A stretch of DNA of 64,000 nucleotides from CADEDV01 sp964596345 (GTDB taxonomy: Bacteria; Bacteroidota; Bacteroidia; Chitinophagales; Chitinophagaceae), in the NCBI GenBank assembly GCA_964596345.1, contig CAZQSZ010000004.1:372001-436000 (forward strand), written 5' to 3'. The position numbers and the translations under genes are program-made. Shown here piece after piece: positions 44,028 through 51,810 of this stretch; position 1 is the stretch's first letter; every line of letters starts with the position of its first letter. The notes under the pieces are model-generated. The model made no database searches. It worked only from the letters and a program-made list of their open reading frames with translations, and had not been told where the DNA came from.

Positions 44028-44219
44028 ATGGCACAACGTTATAACGAAAATGATCAGGTAAAACTCGGTGTCGAAAAGAAGTTCAGTAACCCATCACAAA
44101 CATTAACCGTAGGTTCAGCAGGAACTGTGTTAAAGCTGATGTCAGATGGTAGCCGGTATCGGATTCAATTTGATGCTCGTTCCAAAACATCTATAATCAG
44201 TGACAGTGATTTACAATAG
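44028..44219 (+). CDS. Small SH3-like protein, fourth gene of cassette
   Basis: A 63-residue soluble protein. The segment GSAGTVLKLMSDGSRYRIQFD followed by hydrophobic strands resembles the G-x-V...Y-x-V-x-F pattern of KOW/SH3-like small barrels. No signal peptide. It lies 11 bases after the lipoprotein gene and just before a terminator, so it is probably the last gene of the cassette. Its function is unknown. Confidence 0.55.
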   Translation: MAQRYNENDQVKLGVEKKFSNPSQTLTVGSAGTVLKLMSDGSRYRIQFDARSKTSIISDSDLQ

Positions 44220-44232
44220 CATAGAACCAACA

Positions 44233-44268
44233 AAACCCCGCCCCGGCTGCCCGGGTGGGGTTTGTTTC
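44233..44268 (+). terminator. Terminator ending the AT-rich cassette
   Basis: AAACCCC (44233-44239) pairs with GGGGTTT (44257-44263), with inner CCCGG/CCGGG around CTGC. A TTTGTTT tail follows, and an AACAAAA flank gives possible activity on the minus strand too. Confidence 0.85.
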
Positions 44269-44311
44269 CAATATCAAAACCGTGTCTGACACCTGCGAGC
44301 TGTCTGACGTG

Positions 44312-44821
44312 TTATGCGCAGAGTTCCACTTTATAGGTCAGGCTGAAATAAGAAAAGAAATGACCCCGTTCATCATTGGAATCAGCTTTCCATTCCTGGC
44401 CTGTGAAAGGATGTTCATTGCCAGCAGCGGCTTCCCCCAACCCGATCATCGCATTGTGGTGTGTTTCCAGCCGGAAACCATACGTGCTGCCCTGTCTTAA
44501 TTCAAGTGCCGGCAGGTCAAACCGGATCCATTTCGCATGATCTTTTTTATGAACGTCTAATTTGGAACTACCCAGGGCAGGCCCCCAGGTTTTGGCGGCC
44601 CCGTCAAATTCATGAAGCGTCAATACCAGTTCGCCGGGATGGTGCACCGAGGCCGAATAGACCTGTATATTATCTAATAAACCGGCTGAGGGGCAGGTAA
44701 AGATCTGTCCGCCGAAATGATCGTTGGGGTCGGACTTCATGTGACCGATCCAGAGAGTTGTGTTGTTTTCCGCCTGGGTAATAACGGGGCGGGAAGAGCT
44801 GCTTTTTTTGGTAGTTTCCAT
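44312..44821 (-). CDS. Unrecognised beta-rich protein
   Basis: A 169-residue protein without a signal peptide. The N-terminus is polar (METTKKSSSSRP); the rest is strand-rich with hydrophobic/aromatic alternation (LDNIQVYSASV, ELVLTLHEFDG, WIRFDLPALELRQGSTYGFRLET), suggesting a jelly-roll or beta-sandwich. I do not recognise the family. It is convergent with the AT-rich cassette and divergent from dnaB across a 441-base gap. Confidence 0.65.
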   Translation of the reverse strand: METTKKSSSSRPVITQAENNTTLWIGHMKSDPNDHFGGQIFTCPSAGLLDNIQVYSASVHHPGELVLTLHEFDGAAKTWGPALGSSKLDVHKKDHAKWIRFDLPALELRQGSTYGFRLETHHNAMIGLGEAAAGNEHPFTGQEWKADSNDERGHFFSYFSLTYKVELCA

Positions 44822-45262
44822 ATCAGGGTGTTTAGTTGTTAAAAAAGGCGCAGCAAAGGCGTCATGATAAAGAACTAATCAGGATAACTCCGGCAGACCG
44901 GCCTTTATTGTATCCGGAAGCCTGATATTCGTCATAAAACAGCTGTTATTTCTGCACAACTGTGCTCATCTTTCCGGGATAATCCTGTCTTTTTTAGGTA
45001 AATTGGACAAAGACCTTTGAAACATATACAGGATCCGTCGCTGTGGATAACCCGGTTTTAGCTGGTGAAAAAAAGTGCAGAAAGAAAAACTCTTAGAAAA
45101 AGAAAGTCTGAACCTCACTTGCCTTTATTTTCGCTTTCTGACTGCGGGCAACATTCCTTTAATAGAGAAGTAACAATTTCTTAAAACAAGGCGGAATATG
45201 AACCCTTAGGTCATTGGTGAATAACTGATGGTTTAACTTTTTATCGCTATAGACGAACGAAC
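44822..45262. other. 441-base intergenic region upstream of dnaB
   Basis: No convincing gene is visible in it. It holds one perfect DnaA box (45042-45050), one box with a single mismatch (44950-44958, TTCTGCACA) and a TAACTTTT box (45234-45241), 21 bases before the dnaB ATG, with TTG at 45214-45216 as a possible -33 element. The remainder shows no repeat or RNA that I recognise. Confidence 0.5.
45042..45050 (-). promoter_or_regulatory. Perfect DnaA-box match upstream of dnaB
   Basis: The plus strand reads TGTGGATAA; the complement TTATCCACA matches the DnaA box consensus TTATnCACA exactly. It lies about 210 bases before the dnaB start. Confidence 0.5.
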
Positions 45263-46825
45263 ATGGATCTGACTAATATCAACAAAGACAGAAAGCAACG
45301 GAGAAAGACACAATTGGATCTCAGCACCATGGTATATGGCAAAGTACCTCCGCAGGCCAAAGACCTGGAAGAAGCGGTACTTGGCGCCATCATGCTGGAG
45401 AAAAATGCATTTGATACCGTCGTGGAAATATTGAAACCCGAGTGTTTTTATGTGGAAGCCCACCAGCGTATCTATAAAGCCATACAGGGTTTGGCCAATA
45501 AAAGCCAGCCGATCGATATTCTGACGGTGACAGAAGAGCTCCGCACCCGGGAAGAACTGGAAATGGTAGGCGGTCCTTATTATGTGACCAAACTGACCAA
45601 TGCGGTTGTCTCTTCAGCACATATCGAAGCCCACTCAAGAATTATCCTGCAAAAATTCATTCAGCGGGAACTGATCCGCATCAGCGGCGAGATCATCGGT
45701 GATGCGTATGAAGATTCAACCGATGTGTTCGACCTGCTGGATGATGCTGAAAGCAAATTATTCGAGATCACCAATAATCACCTGCGCAAAGATTATAACT
45801 CTATTGATACCGTCCTGGTGAATACGATCAAACGGATTGAAGACCTGCGGCAGCGAAATGAAGAAGTAACCGGTGTGCCGAGCGGTTTCACCCACCTGGA
45901 TAAAGTAACCTATGGCTGGCAAAACACGGACCTCATTATCCTGGCAGCAAGACCTGCCGTGGGTAAAACAGCGTTTGCCTTGAACCTGGCCCGTAATGCA
46001 GCCATGCATGCAACGAAGCCAACACCGGTAGCATTATTCTCCTTAGAAATGAGTGCAGGCCAGCTGGTACAACGTATCCTTTCTGCCGAGAGTGAGATCT
46101 GGCTGGAGAAAATTGCAAGAGGTAAGATGGAAGAACATGAAATGAAGCAATTGTATGCCAGAGGTATTCAACGATTAGCACAAGCCCCTTTATTTATTGA
46201 TGACACACCGGCCCTGAACATTTTTGAACTGCGGGCCAAATGCCGCCGGTTGAAAAACAAACATAATATCGGTATGATCATCATCGACTATTTACAGTTG
46301 ATGAGCGGTACCGGTGAAAACAGGAACGGGAACAGGGAACAGGAGATCAGTAATATTTCCAGGAACCTGAAAGGTCTTGCGAAAGAACTGAACGTACCCA
46401 TCATCGCTTTATCACAATTAAGCCGTGCGGTGGAACAACGGGGTGCCAAAGAAGGAAGCCGGGTGCCGCAGTTGAGTGACCTTCGTGAATCGGGAGCCAT
46501 CGAACAGGATGCCGACATGGTTATGTTCCTCTACCGTCCCGAATACTATGATGTAACCACCAGTGCGGAAGGAGAGAATATCAAAGGCCTCACCGAAGTA
46601 AAAATAGCCAAGCACCGGAATGGTACCCTGGAAACCGTGAAGCTGAAAGCCTTGTTGCATATCCAGAAATTTGCCAACTGGGACGAAGATCCGTACAGTG
46701 GTATTGGTCTGCCCGGTGGCGGCTGGCGCCCCGTGGAAGACAGTGGTGGTGGCGGCGAAAAATTATATATCCAAACCGGCAGCCGGATGAATACTATTGC
46801 GGACGATGATGACCAGCCGTTCTGA
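45263..46825 (+). CDS. dnaB: Replicative DNA helicase DnaB
   Basis: A 520-residue hexameric replicative helicase. The N-terminal domain (residues ~25-130) begins VPPQAKDLEEAVLGAIMLE. The RecA-like motor has Walker A AARPAVGKTAFA (~228-239), LFSLEMSAGQL, Walker B MIIIDYLQLMSG, and the C-terminal SQLSRAVEQR, LSDLRESGAIEQDAD and VKIAKHRNGTLE. The C-terminal tail is Gly- and Asp-rich (DSGGGGE, ADDDDQPF). Length is within the normal range and no intein is present. A terminator follows. Confidence 0.96.
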   Translation: MDLTNINKDRKQRRKTQLDLSTMVYGKVPPQAKDLEEAVLGAIMLEKNAFDTVVEILKPECFYVEAHQRIYKAIQGLANKSQPIDILTVTEELRTREELEMVGGPYYVTKLTNAVVSSAHIEAHSRIILQKFIQRELIRISGEIIGDAYEDSTDVFDLLDDAESKLFEITNNHLRKDYNSIDTVLVNTIKRIEDLRQRNEEVTGVPSGFTHLDKVTYGWQNTDLIILAARPAVGKTAFALNLARNAAMHATKPTPVALFSLEMSAGQLVQRILSAESEIWLEKIARGKMEEHEMKQLYARGIQRLAQAPLFIDDTPALNIFELRAKCRRLKNKHNIGMIIIDYLQLMSGTGENRNGNREQEISNISRNLKGLAKELNVPIIALSQLSRAVEQRGAKEGSRVPQLSDLRESGAIEQDADMVMFLYRPEYYDVTTSAEGENIKGLTEVKIAKHRNGTLETVKLKALLHIQKFANWDEDPYSGIGLPGGGWRPVEDSGGGGEKLYIQTGSRMNTIADDDDQPF

Positions 46826-46849
46826 TCATGCGGTTTAAAATTTTCGATT

Positions 46850-46878
46850 TGCCCGGTAAACCAGCCGGGCATTTTTAT
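46850..46878 (+). terminator. Intrinsic terminator of dnaB
   Basis: TGCCCGG (46850-46856) pairs with CCGGGCA (46865-46871) around an 8-base loop, followed by TTTTTATT. Confidence 0.9.
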
Positions 46879-46894
46879 TGCGGGATGATTTAAG

Positions 46895-46902
46895 TAAATT
46901 TG
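46895..46902 (+). promoter_or_regulatory. Candidate -7 promoter box of toxin-antitoxin pair
   Basis: TAAATTTG matches TAnnTTTG exactly and ends 13 bases before the antitoxin ATG, leaving a leader of only a few bases. It follows directly after the dnaB terminator. Confidence 0.5.
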
Positions 46903-46915
46903 ATAAACTTTTTTT

Positions 46916-47149
46916 ATGTCTGTAGCAGATATCAAAGAGGAACTCCATAAAGCAATTGACGGAATTGATAATAAGGAATTACTCCAGGCCATGCTGGTGA
47001 TACTTTCCCAGGGAAAAATATCTTACCAGCTTACAGATGAACAATTACAGGTAGTAAGAGAGAGGGAAGAACAGTATTTATCCGGGGAGAATAAATCACA
47101 AACATTGGACGAATTCAGGGAAAAAATGAATAAAAAGTATGGCTTATAA
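46916..47149 (+). CDS. Antitoxin of a ParE-type toxin-antitoxin pair
   Basis: A 77-residue helical protein (VADIKEELHKAIDGIDNKELLQAMLVILSQ) with a C-terminal acidic/basic tail (LDEFREKMNKKYG) of the kind that wraps a ParE/RelE toxin. It resembles the small addiction-module antitoxins common in the Bacteroidota more than classical ribbon-helix-helix ParD. It overlaps the toxin gene by 11 bases, so translation is coupled. DNA binding and autoregulation are expected from the type but no operator was identified. Confidence 0.82.
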   Translation: MSVADIKEELHKAIDGIDNKELLQAMLVILSQGKISYQLTDEQLQVVREREEQYLSGENKSQTLDEFREKMNKKYGL

Positions 47150-47438
47150 AGTCATTATTCCCCGGTTGACAGAAAGAGATGCAGATGAAGCTGTGCAATG
47201 GTACGAAGAACAGCAGCCGGGACTGGGAATACGGTTTTATCAACTCCTGTTGGGAAAATTGGAAGAATTAAAAGATCATCCGCATTACTTTTCATTTATA
47301 TATGCTGAATACCGTCGTATTACAATAGATCCTTTCCCCTTTAGTATTGTCTATAAAATAATTGATAATGATGTTCTTATACTCGCTATATTTCATCAAA
47401 GCCAGGATCCTGTAAAACTTACCAGCAGATTGACATAA
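47139..47438 (+). CDS. ParE/RelE-family toxin
   Basis: A 99-residue protein of the ParE/RelE superfamily. It has the N-terminal helical hairpin (RLTERDADEAVQWYEEQQPGLGIRFYQLLLGKLEEL) and the strand block HPHYFSFIYAEYRRITIDPFPFSIVYKIIDNDVLILAIFHQSQDP, with the conserved RR..I..FPF.I.Y pattern. The target, gyrase for ParE or ribosome-bound mRNA for RelE, cannot be told apart confidently. It is ended seven bases before rsmE. Confidence 0.88.
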   Translation: MAYKVIIPRLTERDADEAVQWYEEQQPGLGIRFYQLLLGKLEELKDHPHYFSFIYAEYRRITIDPFPFSIVYKIIDNDVLILAIFHQSQDPVKLTSRLT

Positions 47439-47445
47439 AAAGACT

Positions 47446-48165
47446 ATGGCACTTCCTTTTTTTTATATCGCTGATTACACTGATTCCCAAAAGACGATCA
47501 TACTGGATGAGGATACCAGCCGCCATGTGGTACAGGTGCTGCGGATGAAAACCGGCGAACAACTAAACCTGACCGATGGTAAGGGAAATTTATTGACCTG
47601 TGCAATAACAGATGATCATAAGAAACATTGTGTGGTGGCTGTTAAAGAAGTCAGCCACAAGCCACAGGGCGAAAGGAAAGTCTCTATTGCCATCTCTCTT
47701 TTAAAAAATACTAACCGTTTTGAGTGGTTTTTAGAAAAAGCAACGGAACTGGGAGTTACGGAGATCATTCCTTTGATCTGTGAAAGAACGGAGAAAGAAA
47801 AATTCCGGCACGACAGGTTACAAGGTATTTGTATCAGCGCCATGCTGCAGAGCCAGCAGGTATGGCTGCCTGTTTTACACGAGCCTGTTTCATTCACTGA
47901 TTTGCAGTTTTCACAATACAGCAATTATCAGAAATTCATCGCCCATTGTGAGGAGAGTAACAAAACCCCGTTAACTGATCAACCTGTTAACCGGTTAACC
48001 ATTATCCTGGTTGGCCCCGAAGGCGATTTCACCCCGGCAGAAATCGGGCTGGCGGTTAACAATGGATTTATCCCTGTCGCATTGGGTAATACAAGATTAA
48101 GAACAGAAACAGCCGGCATGGTGGCGGCTGCGCTGCTGCAATCAGCCGGCTGGAAAGACCTTTAA
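47446..48165 (+). CDS. rsmE: 16S rRNA (uracil(1498)-N3)-methyltransferase
   Basis: A 239-residue SPOUT-class enzyme. The N-terminal PUA-like domain (residues ~1-70) contains RHVVQVLRMKTGEQLNLTDGKG. The knot domain has KNTNRFEWFLEKATELGVTEIIPL, ISAMLQSQQVWLP, ILVGPEGDFTPAEI and LGNTRLRTETAG. The linker before ILVGPEGD (residues ~175-185) is encoded by the repeat word GTTAACTGATCAACC followed by a GTTAACCGGTTAAC palindrome (47970-47999), matching intergenic repeats at 1381 and 9188. The fold and motifs appear intact. Confidence 0.94.
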   Translation: MALPFFYIADYTDSQKTIILDEDTSRHVVQVLRMKTGEQLNLTDGKGNLLTCAITDDHKKHCVVAVKEVSHKPQGERKVSIAISLLKNTNRFEWFLEKATELGVTEIIPLICERTEKEKFRHDRLQGICISAMLQSQQVWLPVLHEPVSFTDLQFSQYSNYQKFIAHCEESNKTPLTDQPVNRLTIILVGPEGDFTPAEIGLAVNNGFIPVALGNTRLRTETAGMVAAALLQSAGWKDL

Positions 48166-48202
48166 AAGAAAGTGCCTGACAGCTTTCTCTTTTTTCTTAT
48201 TT

Positions 48203-48210
48203 TACCTTTG
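48203..48210 (+). promoter_or_regulatory. Candidate -7 promoter box at start of kinase gene
   Basis: TACCTTTG matches TAnnTTTG exactly, but its last base is the first base of the proposed GTG start. If it is used, the kinase would be translated from a leaderless message beginning at a codon slightly downstream; otherwise the gene is read through from rsmE. Confidence 0.35.
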
Positions 48211-49568
48211 TGTTGGTATTAATATTTATCGGGATACTGCTGACGCAGTTACTGTATGTAATCAGCAACTGGCGGCAATACCGGCGTAATGATTACGTCA
48301 GGTATGCATTGTATATTGTTCTCTTCATCCTGTATATAATTTGCATTTTCCAGGATGAATTGGTGACAGCTACAAATACCCGGCAATGGTTAACCCCGGT
48401 AACAGAGGCGGTGAAGCGACCACTGGCTTTTCTGCTTTACCTGGTGTATTTCCGCTTCATGGATCTCTTCCTGGAATTAAAAGAAAAATATCCTGCTTTA
48501 CACCGGCAGGTGTTGCTGAGCAACTGGATAATCGCCTTTTTCTTCCTGGTACAGGTTGTCCTGGTCATTAGCGGCCAGGCTTATCGTTCACCGGGGAATG
48601 AAATCTATTTTGGTTTTTCCTTTTTTCTTTTTGCTTTATCTGTGCTGGTAATTATCAAAGCCTGGCGGCAGCCCAATCTGCTCACCACTACGTTGCTGCG
48701 GGGAAGTATCTGTCTTGTTACCGGCGCCTTTGTGACCAATATCATTAATATCTACAAAATTTTTTCAGGCCGGGAGATACAGGTGGCACCTGATTATCTT
48801 CCTTTTTTCGGGGGCATATTGCTGGAACTTTTTTTCTTTAATATGGCGCTGGCTTATAAAATTGTAGAGCAGGAAAATGAACTGGCCGGCACCCAGCAAT
48901 TGGTGATCGACCAGTTGCGCCAGAATGAACAACTGGTACTGGAGCAGCAGCAAACCCGCAACAAAATTGCCCGTGACCTCCATGATGAGGTAGGCGCTAC
49001 ACTAAGTGGTGTCACCCTGTTCAGTGAATTGAGTTTGCGCAATATTGCCCGGCAGCAACCATTGCAGGTGGCTTCTTATTTACAACGCATCAGCACAGAA
49101 TGTCATTATATGTCCGAAAAGATCAATGATATAGTTTGGGCTATACACAGCGAGGGAGATACATTGGAAAAATTGCTCTCCAGGCTGCAGCATTATGCCC
49201 GGCAGGTATGCATTTCTAAAGGAATTACCTGTGAGTTTCACATCAGCGAAGACGTAAACCAGGCTTCTTTCACCCCGGAAACACGGAATCATCTCTACCT
49301 GTTTTGCAAAGAAGCGGTGAACAATGCTGTGAAATATTCGCAGGCTACGGCTATTACATTTACCGCCTCGGAAAAGGAAGAACAGTATACGTTCCGTATC
49401 GAAGATAATGGGGTGGGTTTTGACACAGGCCGTAATTATGAGGGCAATGGCCTGAAAAATATGCAATCCAGGGTCAATGAAATGGACGGCTCCTTTATTA
49501 TTGAATCAGCTTCCGGAAAAGGTACAACGATAGTGTTACTGCTGAAAAAGAAAAACAGCTGGGTATGA
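48210..49568 (+). CDS. 7TM sensor histidine kinase
   Basis: A 452-residue kinase. Seven hydrophobic segments lie within residues 1-217, followed by a coiled coil (~218-250), a DHp helix with phospho-accepting H258 (IARDLHDEVGATLSGVTLFSEL) and an ATPase domain with N box KEAVNNAVKYS, G1 box DNGVGFD and G2 box GNGLKNM. All catalytic boxes are intact. The start is GTG at 48210. The stop overlaps the start of a diverged second kinase by four bases (ATGA). The partner regulator is probably the NarL protein at 50958. Confidence 0.92.
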   Translation: MLVLIFIGILLTQLLYVISNWRQYRRNDYVRYALYIVLFILYIICIFQDELVTATNTRQWLTPVTEAVKRPLAFLLYLVYFRFMDLFLELKEKYPALHRQVLLSNWIIAFFFLVQVVLVISGQAYRSPGNEIYFGFSFFLFALSVLVIIKAWRQPNLLTTTLLRGSICLVTGAFVTNIINIYKIFSGREIQVAPDYLPFFGGILLELFFFNMALAYKIVEQENELAGTQQLVIDQLRQNEQLVLEQQQTRNKIARDLHDEVGATLSGVTLFSELSLRNIARQQPLQVASYLQRISTECHYMSEKINDIVWAIHSEGDTLEKLLSRLQHYARQVCISKGITCEFHISEDVNQASFTPETRNHLYLFCKEAVNNAVKYSQATAITFTASEKEEQYTFRIEDNGVGFDTGRNYEGNGLKNMQSRVNEMDGSFIIESASGKGTTIVLLLKKKNSWV

Positions 49569-50890
49569 TTTTTATTTTTTTAGGAATAATGGCAGGACAA
49601 TTCCTGTATATGTGCACCCTGTGGCTGCAACACCGCAGGCAGGAATATGCTTATTATATCATTCACTACATCATTTTTGTTTATTTCCTCATCGGGCTAA
49701 GTGCTCCTTATTTTTTTTCAGCTGCTTATATCCGTGATCACCCGCTTTTTTTTCAACTGCTGCAGTTTCAGCCGCTGCACATATTTAATTATTATCTCTA
49801 TATCAAATTTGCGCAGTACTTCCTGGAAACACAAAAATTATATCCTTATCACAACAGGCAGGCTGTTTTCATGATGAAAGGGGTGGGAGCAGGCACCGCT
49901 GTCTGTTTGCTGAGCTGGTTGCTCCTCGATACCGGTGGAAAAACCTTTGCCGCTGTTTACCTGGCCATTTCTGTTCTGTTAATGGTATGGGCCATATGGC
50001 TGGTGTATCTTATTTACACGATGCGTACCCGCCAGTCCGCCTATCTTTTTAAAGGATCATTATTATTGAGTATAGGAATTTTTTGTACGTACATATTAAT
50101 TGGCCTTGCCGACGCCGGGCTCATCGGGCCATCGCAAACTATTTTTTACCCGGCATTGCTGGGGGTTCTCGGGGAAATTTATTTTGTCAATGCGGGATTG
50201 AATTATAAAGCAACGATCAAACGAAAACAACTGATCCGCACCCAGCAGCAATGGATTGAAGAGCTGGAAAAAAACCGGGTGTTGCTGCAGGAACGGGAAC
50301 AGGTCAGGGATAGTTTATCATTGGAGTTGAATAAAGAGATCGGGACTACGTTAAACGGGATCAGCTTATTTGCAGAACTAAGTATGACACAACTGAAGGC
50401 AAATGAACTGAAAGAAGTGGAAAATGTACTGAACAGGATTGTGGAAGATTCAGGGAAAATGGTCAGCAGCATGAGTGATATTATCTGGGTACTTTCACCG
50501 GATAATGATACAATGGCCAGGACACTGCTCCGGATTCAGTCGTTTAGTAAAAAACAGTCTGCGGAAAGAAAGATCGAATGTGATTTTACGAGCACGGTCA
50601 GTGATACTGTGAGTAAGCTGGATATGGAATCAAGACGGCTTTTATACAATGTGTACAAAGAGTATTTTTTGCAATTTTTATCCGTTATAAATGATAAGAT
50701 CACTGTTCATTTATCCCGGAAAGATAATACCCTGGAGTTTTCCCTGCAGGGTATTGCTACATCCGGTACCGGGGCAAAGCTGCTGCAACTCAGTAAACCG
50801 GTTGAGCAGGTATTGCTGAAAGAAAACAAACTCAATGACAGCGGGCACCGTCACCTGGTATTTCAATTTCAAACTCACCCAACAGGGTGA
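49565..50890 (+). CDS. Degenerate histidine kinase paralogue (pseudokinase)
   Basis: A 441-residue protein with the same layout as its upstream neighbour: seven hydrophobic segments, coiled coil and a DHp-like helix. At the phospho-acceptor position the sequence reads LELNKEIGTTLNGISLFAEL, so N256 replaces His (codon AAT at 50330-50332). The ATPase half retains no N, G1 or G2 box (KEYFLQFLSVI replaces KEAVNNAVKYS). The frame is open throughout with no stop or frameshift, so it is a maintained, non-catalytic homologue rather than a pseudogene. It probably dimerises with or modulates the intact kinase, which is inference. Confidence 0.88.
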   Translation: MIFIFLGIMAGQFLYMCTLWLQHRRQEYAYYIIHYIIFVYFLIGLSAPYFFSAAYIRDHPLFFQLLQFQPLHIFNYYLYIKFAQYFLETQKLYPYHNRQAVFMMKGVGAGTAVCLLSWLLLDTGGKTFAAVYLAISVLLMVWAIWLVYLIYTMRTRQSAYLFKGSLLLSIGIFCTYILIGLADAGLIGPSQTIFYPALLGVLGEIYFVNAGLNYKATIKRKQLIRTQQQWIEELEKNRVLLQEREQVRDSLSLELNKEIGTTLNGISLFAELSMTQLKANELKEVENVLNRIVEDSGKMVSSMSDIIWVLSPDNDTMARTLLRIQSFSKKQSAERKIECDFTSTVSDTVSKLDMESRRLLYNVYKEYFLQFLSVINDKITVHLSRKDNTLEFSLQGIATSGTGAKLLQLSKPVEQVLLKENKLNDSGHRHLVFQFQTHPTG

Positions 50891-50908
50891 TACCACTTTA
50901 GGGGATAT
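50890..50908. promoter_or_regulatory. Operator-like palindrome variant, copy 3
   Basis: ATACCACTTTAGGGGATAT matches the left arm and centre of the 33 kb palindromes exactly and its right arm partly. It begins at the last base of the pseudokinase stop codon and ends 49 bases before the NarL regulator ATG. Confidence 0.6.
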
Positions 50909-50957
50909 GCAACGAATTTTGAAGTAAGCCTGAGGCCTGGTTAAAATGTAAAAAATA

Positions 50958-51614
50958 ATGAGTACTGCAAACATGAACATAAGGGTGGCCATATTTGAAG
51001 ATGCCAAGCTGATACGGGATGCTTATGAAGCCATACTGAACGGAACAGAGGGGTACACCTGTGCAGGATCATTTCCTGATTGTAATTCACTTGACCTGTG
51101 CATCCGGAAAAGTAATCCCGATGTGGTGCTGATGGATATTGAAATGCCGGGCACGGATGGAATACAGGCTACAGGATTTTTATCTGCCCATTACCCGGAT
51201 ATCAGGATCCTTATTCAAACCGTTTTTGAAGATGATGAAAAAATATTTGCAGCGGTATGTGCCGGTGCTTCAGGGTATATTCTGAAAAACAACGGGCTGG
51301 CAAAGCTCCTGGAAGCCGTGACAGAAGCCTATAATGGCGGATCACCCATGACGCCAAGTGTGGCCAGCCGGGTATTGAAATTGTTTCAGCAATTTGCACC
51401 GCAGGTAAGCCTGGAAACGGAAATGATCCTTAGTCCCCGCGAAAAGGAAATCCTTGCTATGATGGTGGATGGAAATGATTTCAGAACGATAGCAGAAAAA
51501 AGTTTCATCAGTTATGAGACCGTCCGTACACATGTTAAGAAAATATATAAAAAACTCCACGTTGCTTCTGCCTCCGAAGCGGTTGTAAAAGCCATCCGGC
51601 AGCGCTTAGTCTGA
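50958..51614 (+). CDS. NarL/LuxR-family response regulator of the kinase pair
   Basis: A 218-residue regulator. The receiver domain has E14-D15, phospho-acceptor D60 (LMDIEMPGTDG), Thr (QTVFEDDEKIF) and Lys (YILKN). The LuxR helix-turn-helix contains LSPREKEILAMMVDGNDFRTIAEKS and YETVRTHVKKIYKKLHV. It follows the kinase and pseudokinase genes after 67 bases, with a palindrome variant in the gap. It is closely related to the orphan regulator at 33120. The six-gene exported-protein operon starts 196 bases downstream and is its most obvious candidate target. ATG 50973 is an alternative start. Confidence 0.93.
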   Translation: MSTANMNIRVAIFEDAKLIRDAYEAILNGTEGYTCAGSFPDCNSLDLCIRKSNPDVVLMDIEMPGTDGIQATGFLSAHYPDIRILIQTVFEDDEKIFAAVCAGASGYILKNNGLAKLLEAVTEAYNGGSPMTPSVASRVLKLFQQFAPQVSLETEMILSPREKEILAMMVDGNDFRTIAEKSFISYETVRTHVKKIYKKLHVASASEAVVKAIRQRLV

Positions 51615-51750
51615 TCCTTTCATAGTATACACTGTATTCTTAACCGGTTGCAAACCTGTTGCAGCAACGGCCACCTGCTGCCATTCCTGTCTCTGCTTCC
51701 TTTTCTCAATTTCACCCGGCTGGGGTATATCAGCGGCAGGCTGATAAAAA

Positions 51751-51758
51751 TAGTTTTG
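51751..51758 (+). promoter_or_regulatory. Candidate -7 promoter box of exported-protein operon
   Basis: TAGTTTTG matches TAnnTTTG exactly, 52 bases before the first ATG of the operon. No clear -33 TTTG is found, as might be expected for an activator-dependent promoter. A small palindrome, ATACACTGTAT (51627-51637), lies about 115 bases upstream. Confidence 0.5.
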
Positions 51759-51810
51759 ACTCCGTTATCAGAGCGATCTGCATTTCAAACATCACTCAAC
51801 CGGAACCAGC

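Noticed and set aside
44822..45262. Possible replication origin upstream of dnaB
   Set aside because: Only one perfect DnaA box and one near match, and no dnaA or clear unwinding element; a regulatory role is simpler.
49565..50890. Treating the second kinase as a pseudogene
   Set aside because: The frame is intact for 441 codons, keeps the 7TM and coiled-coil layout and overlaps its neighbour precisely; loss is confined to catalytic positions.
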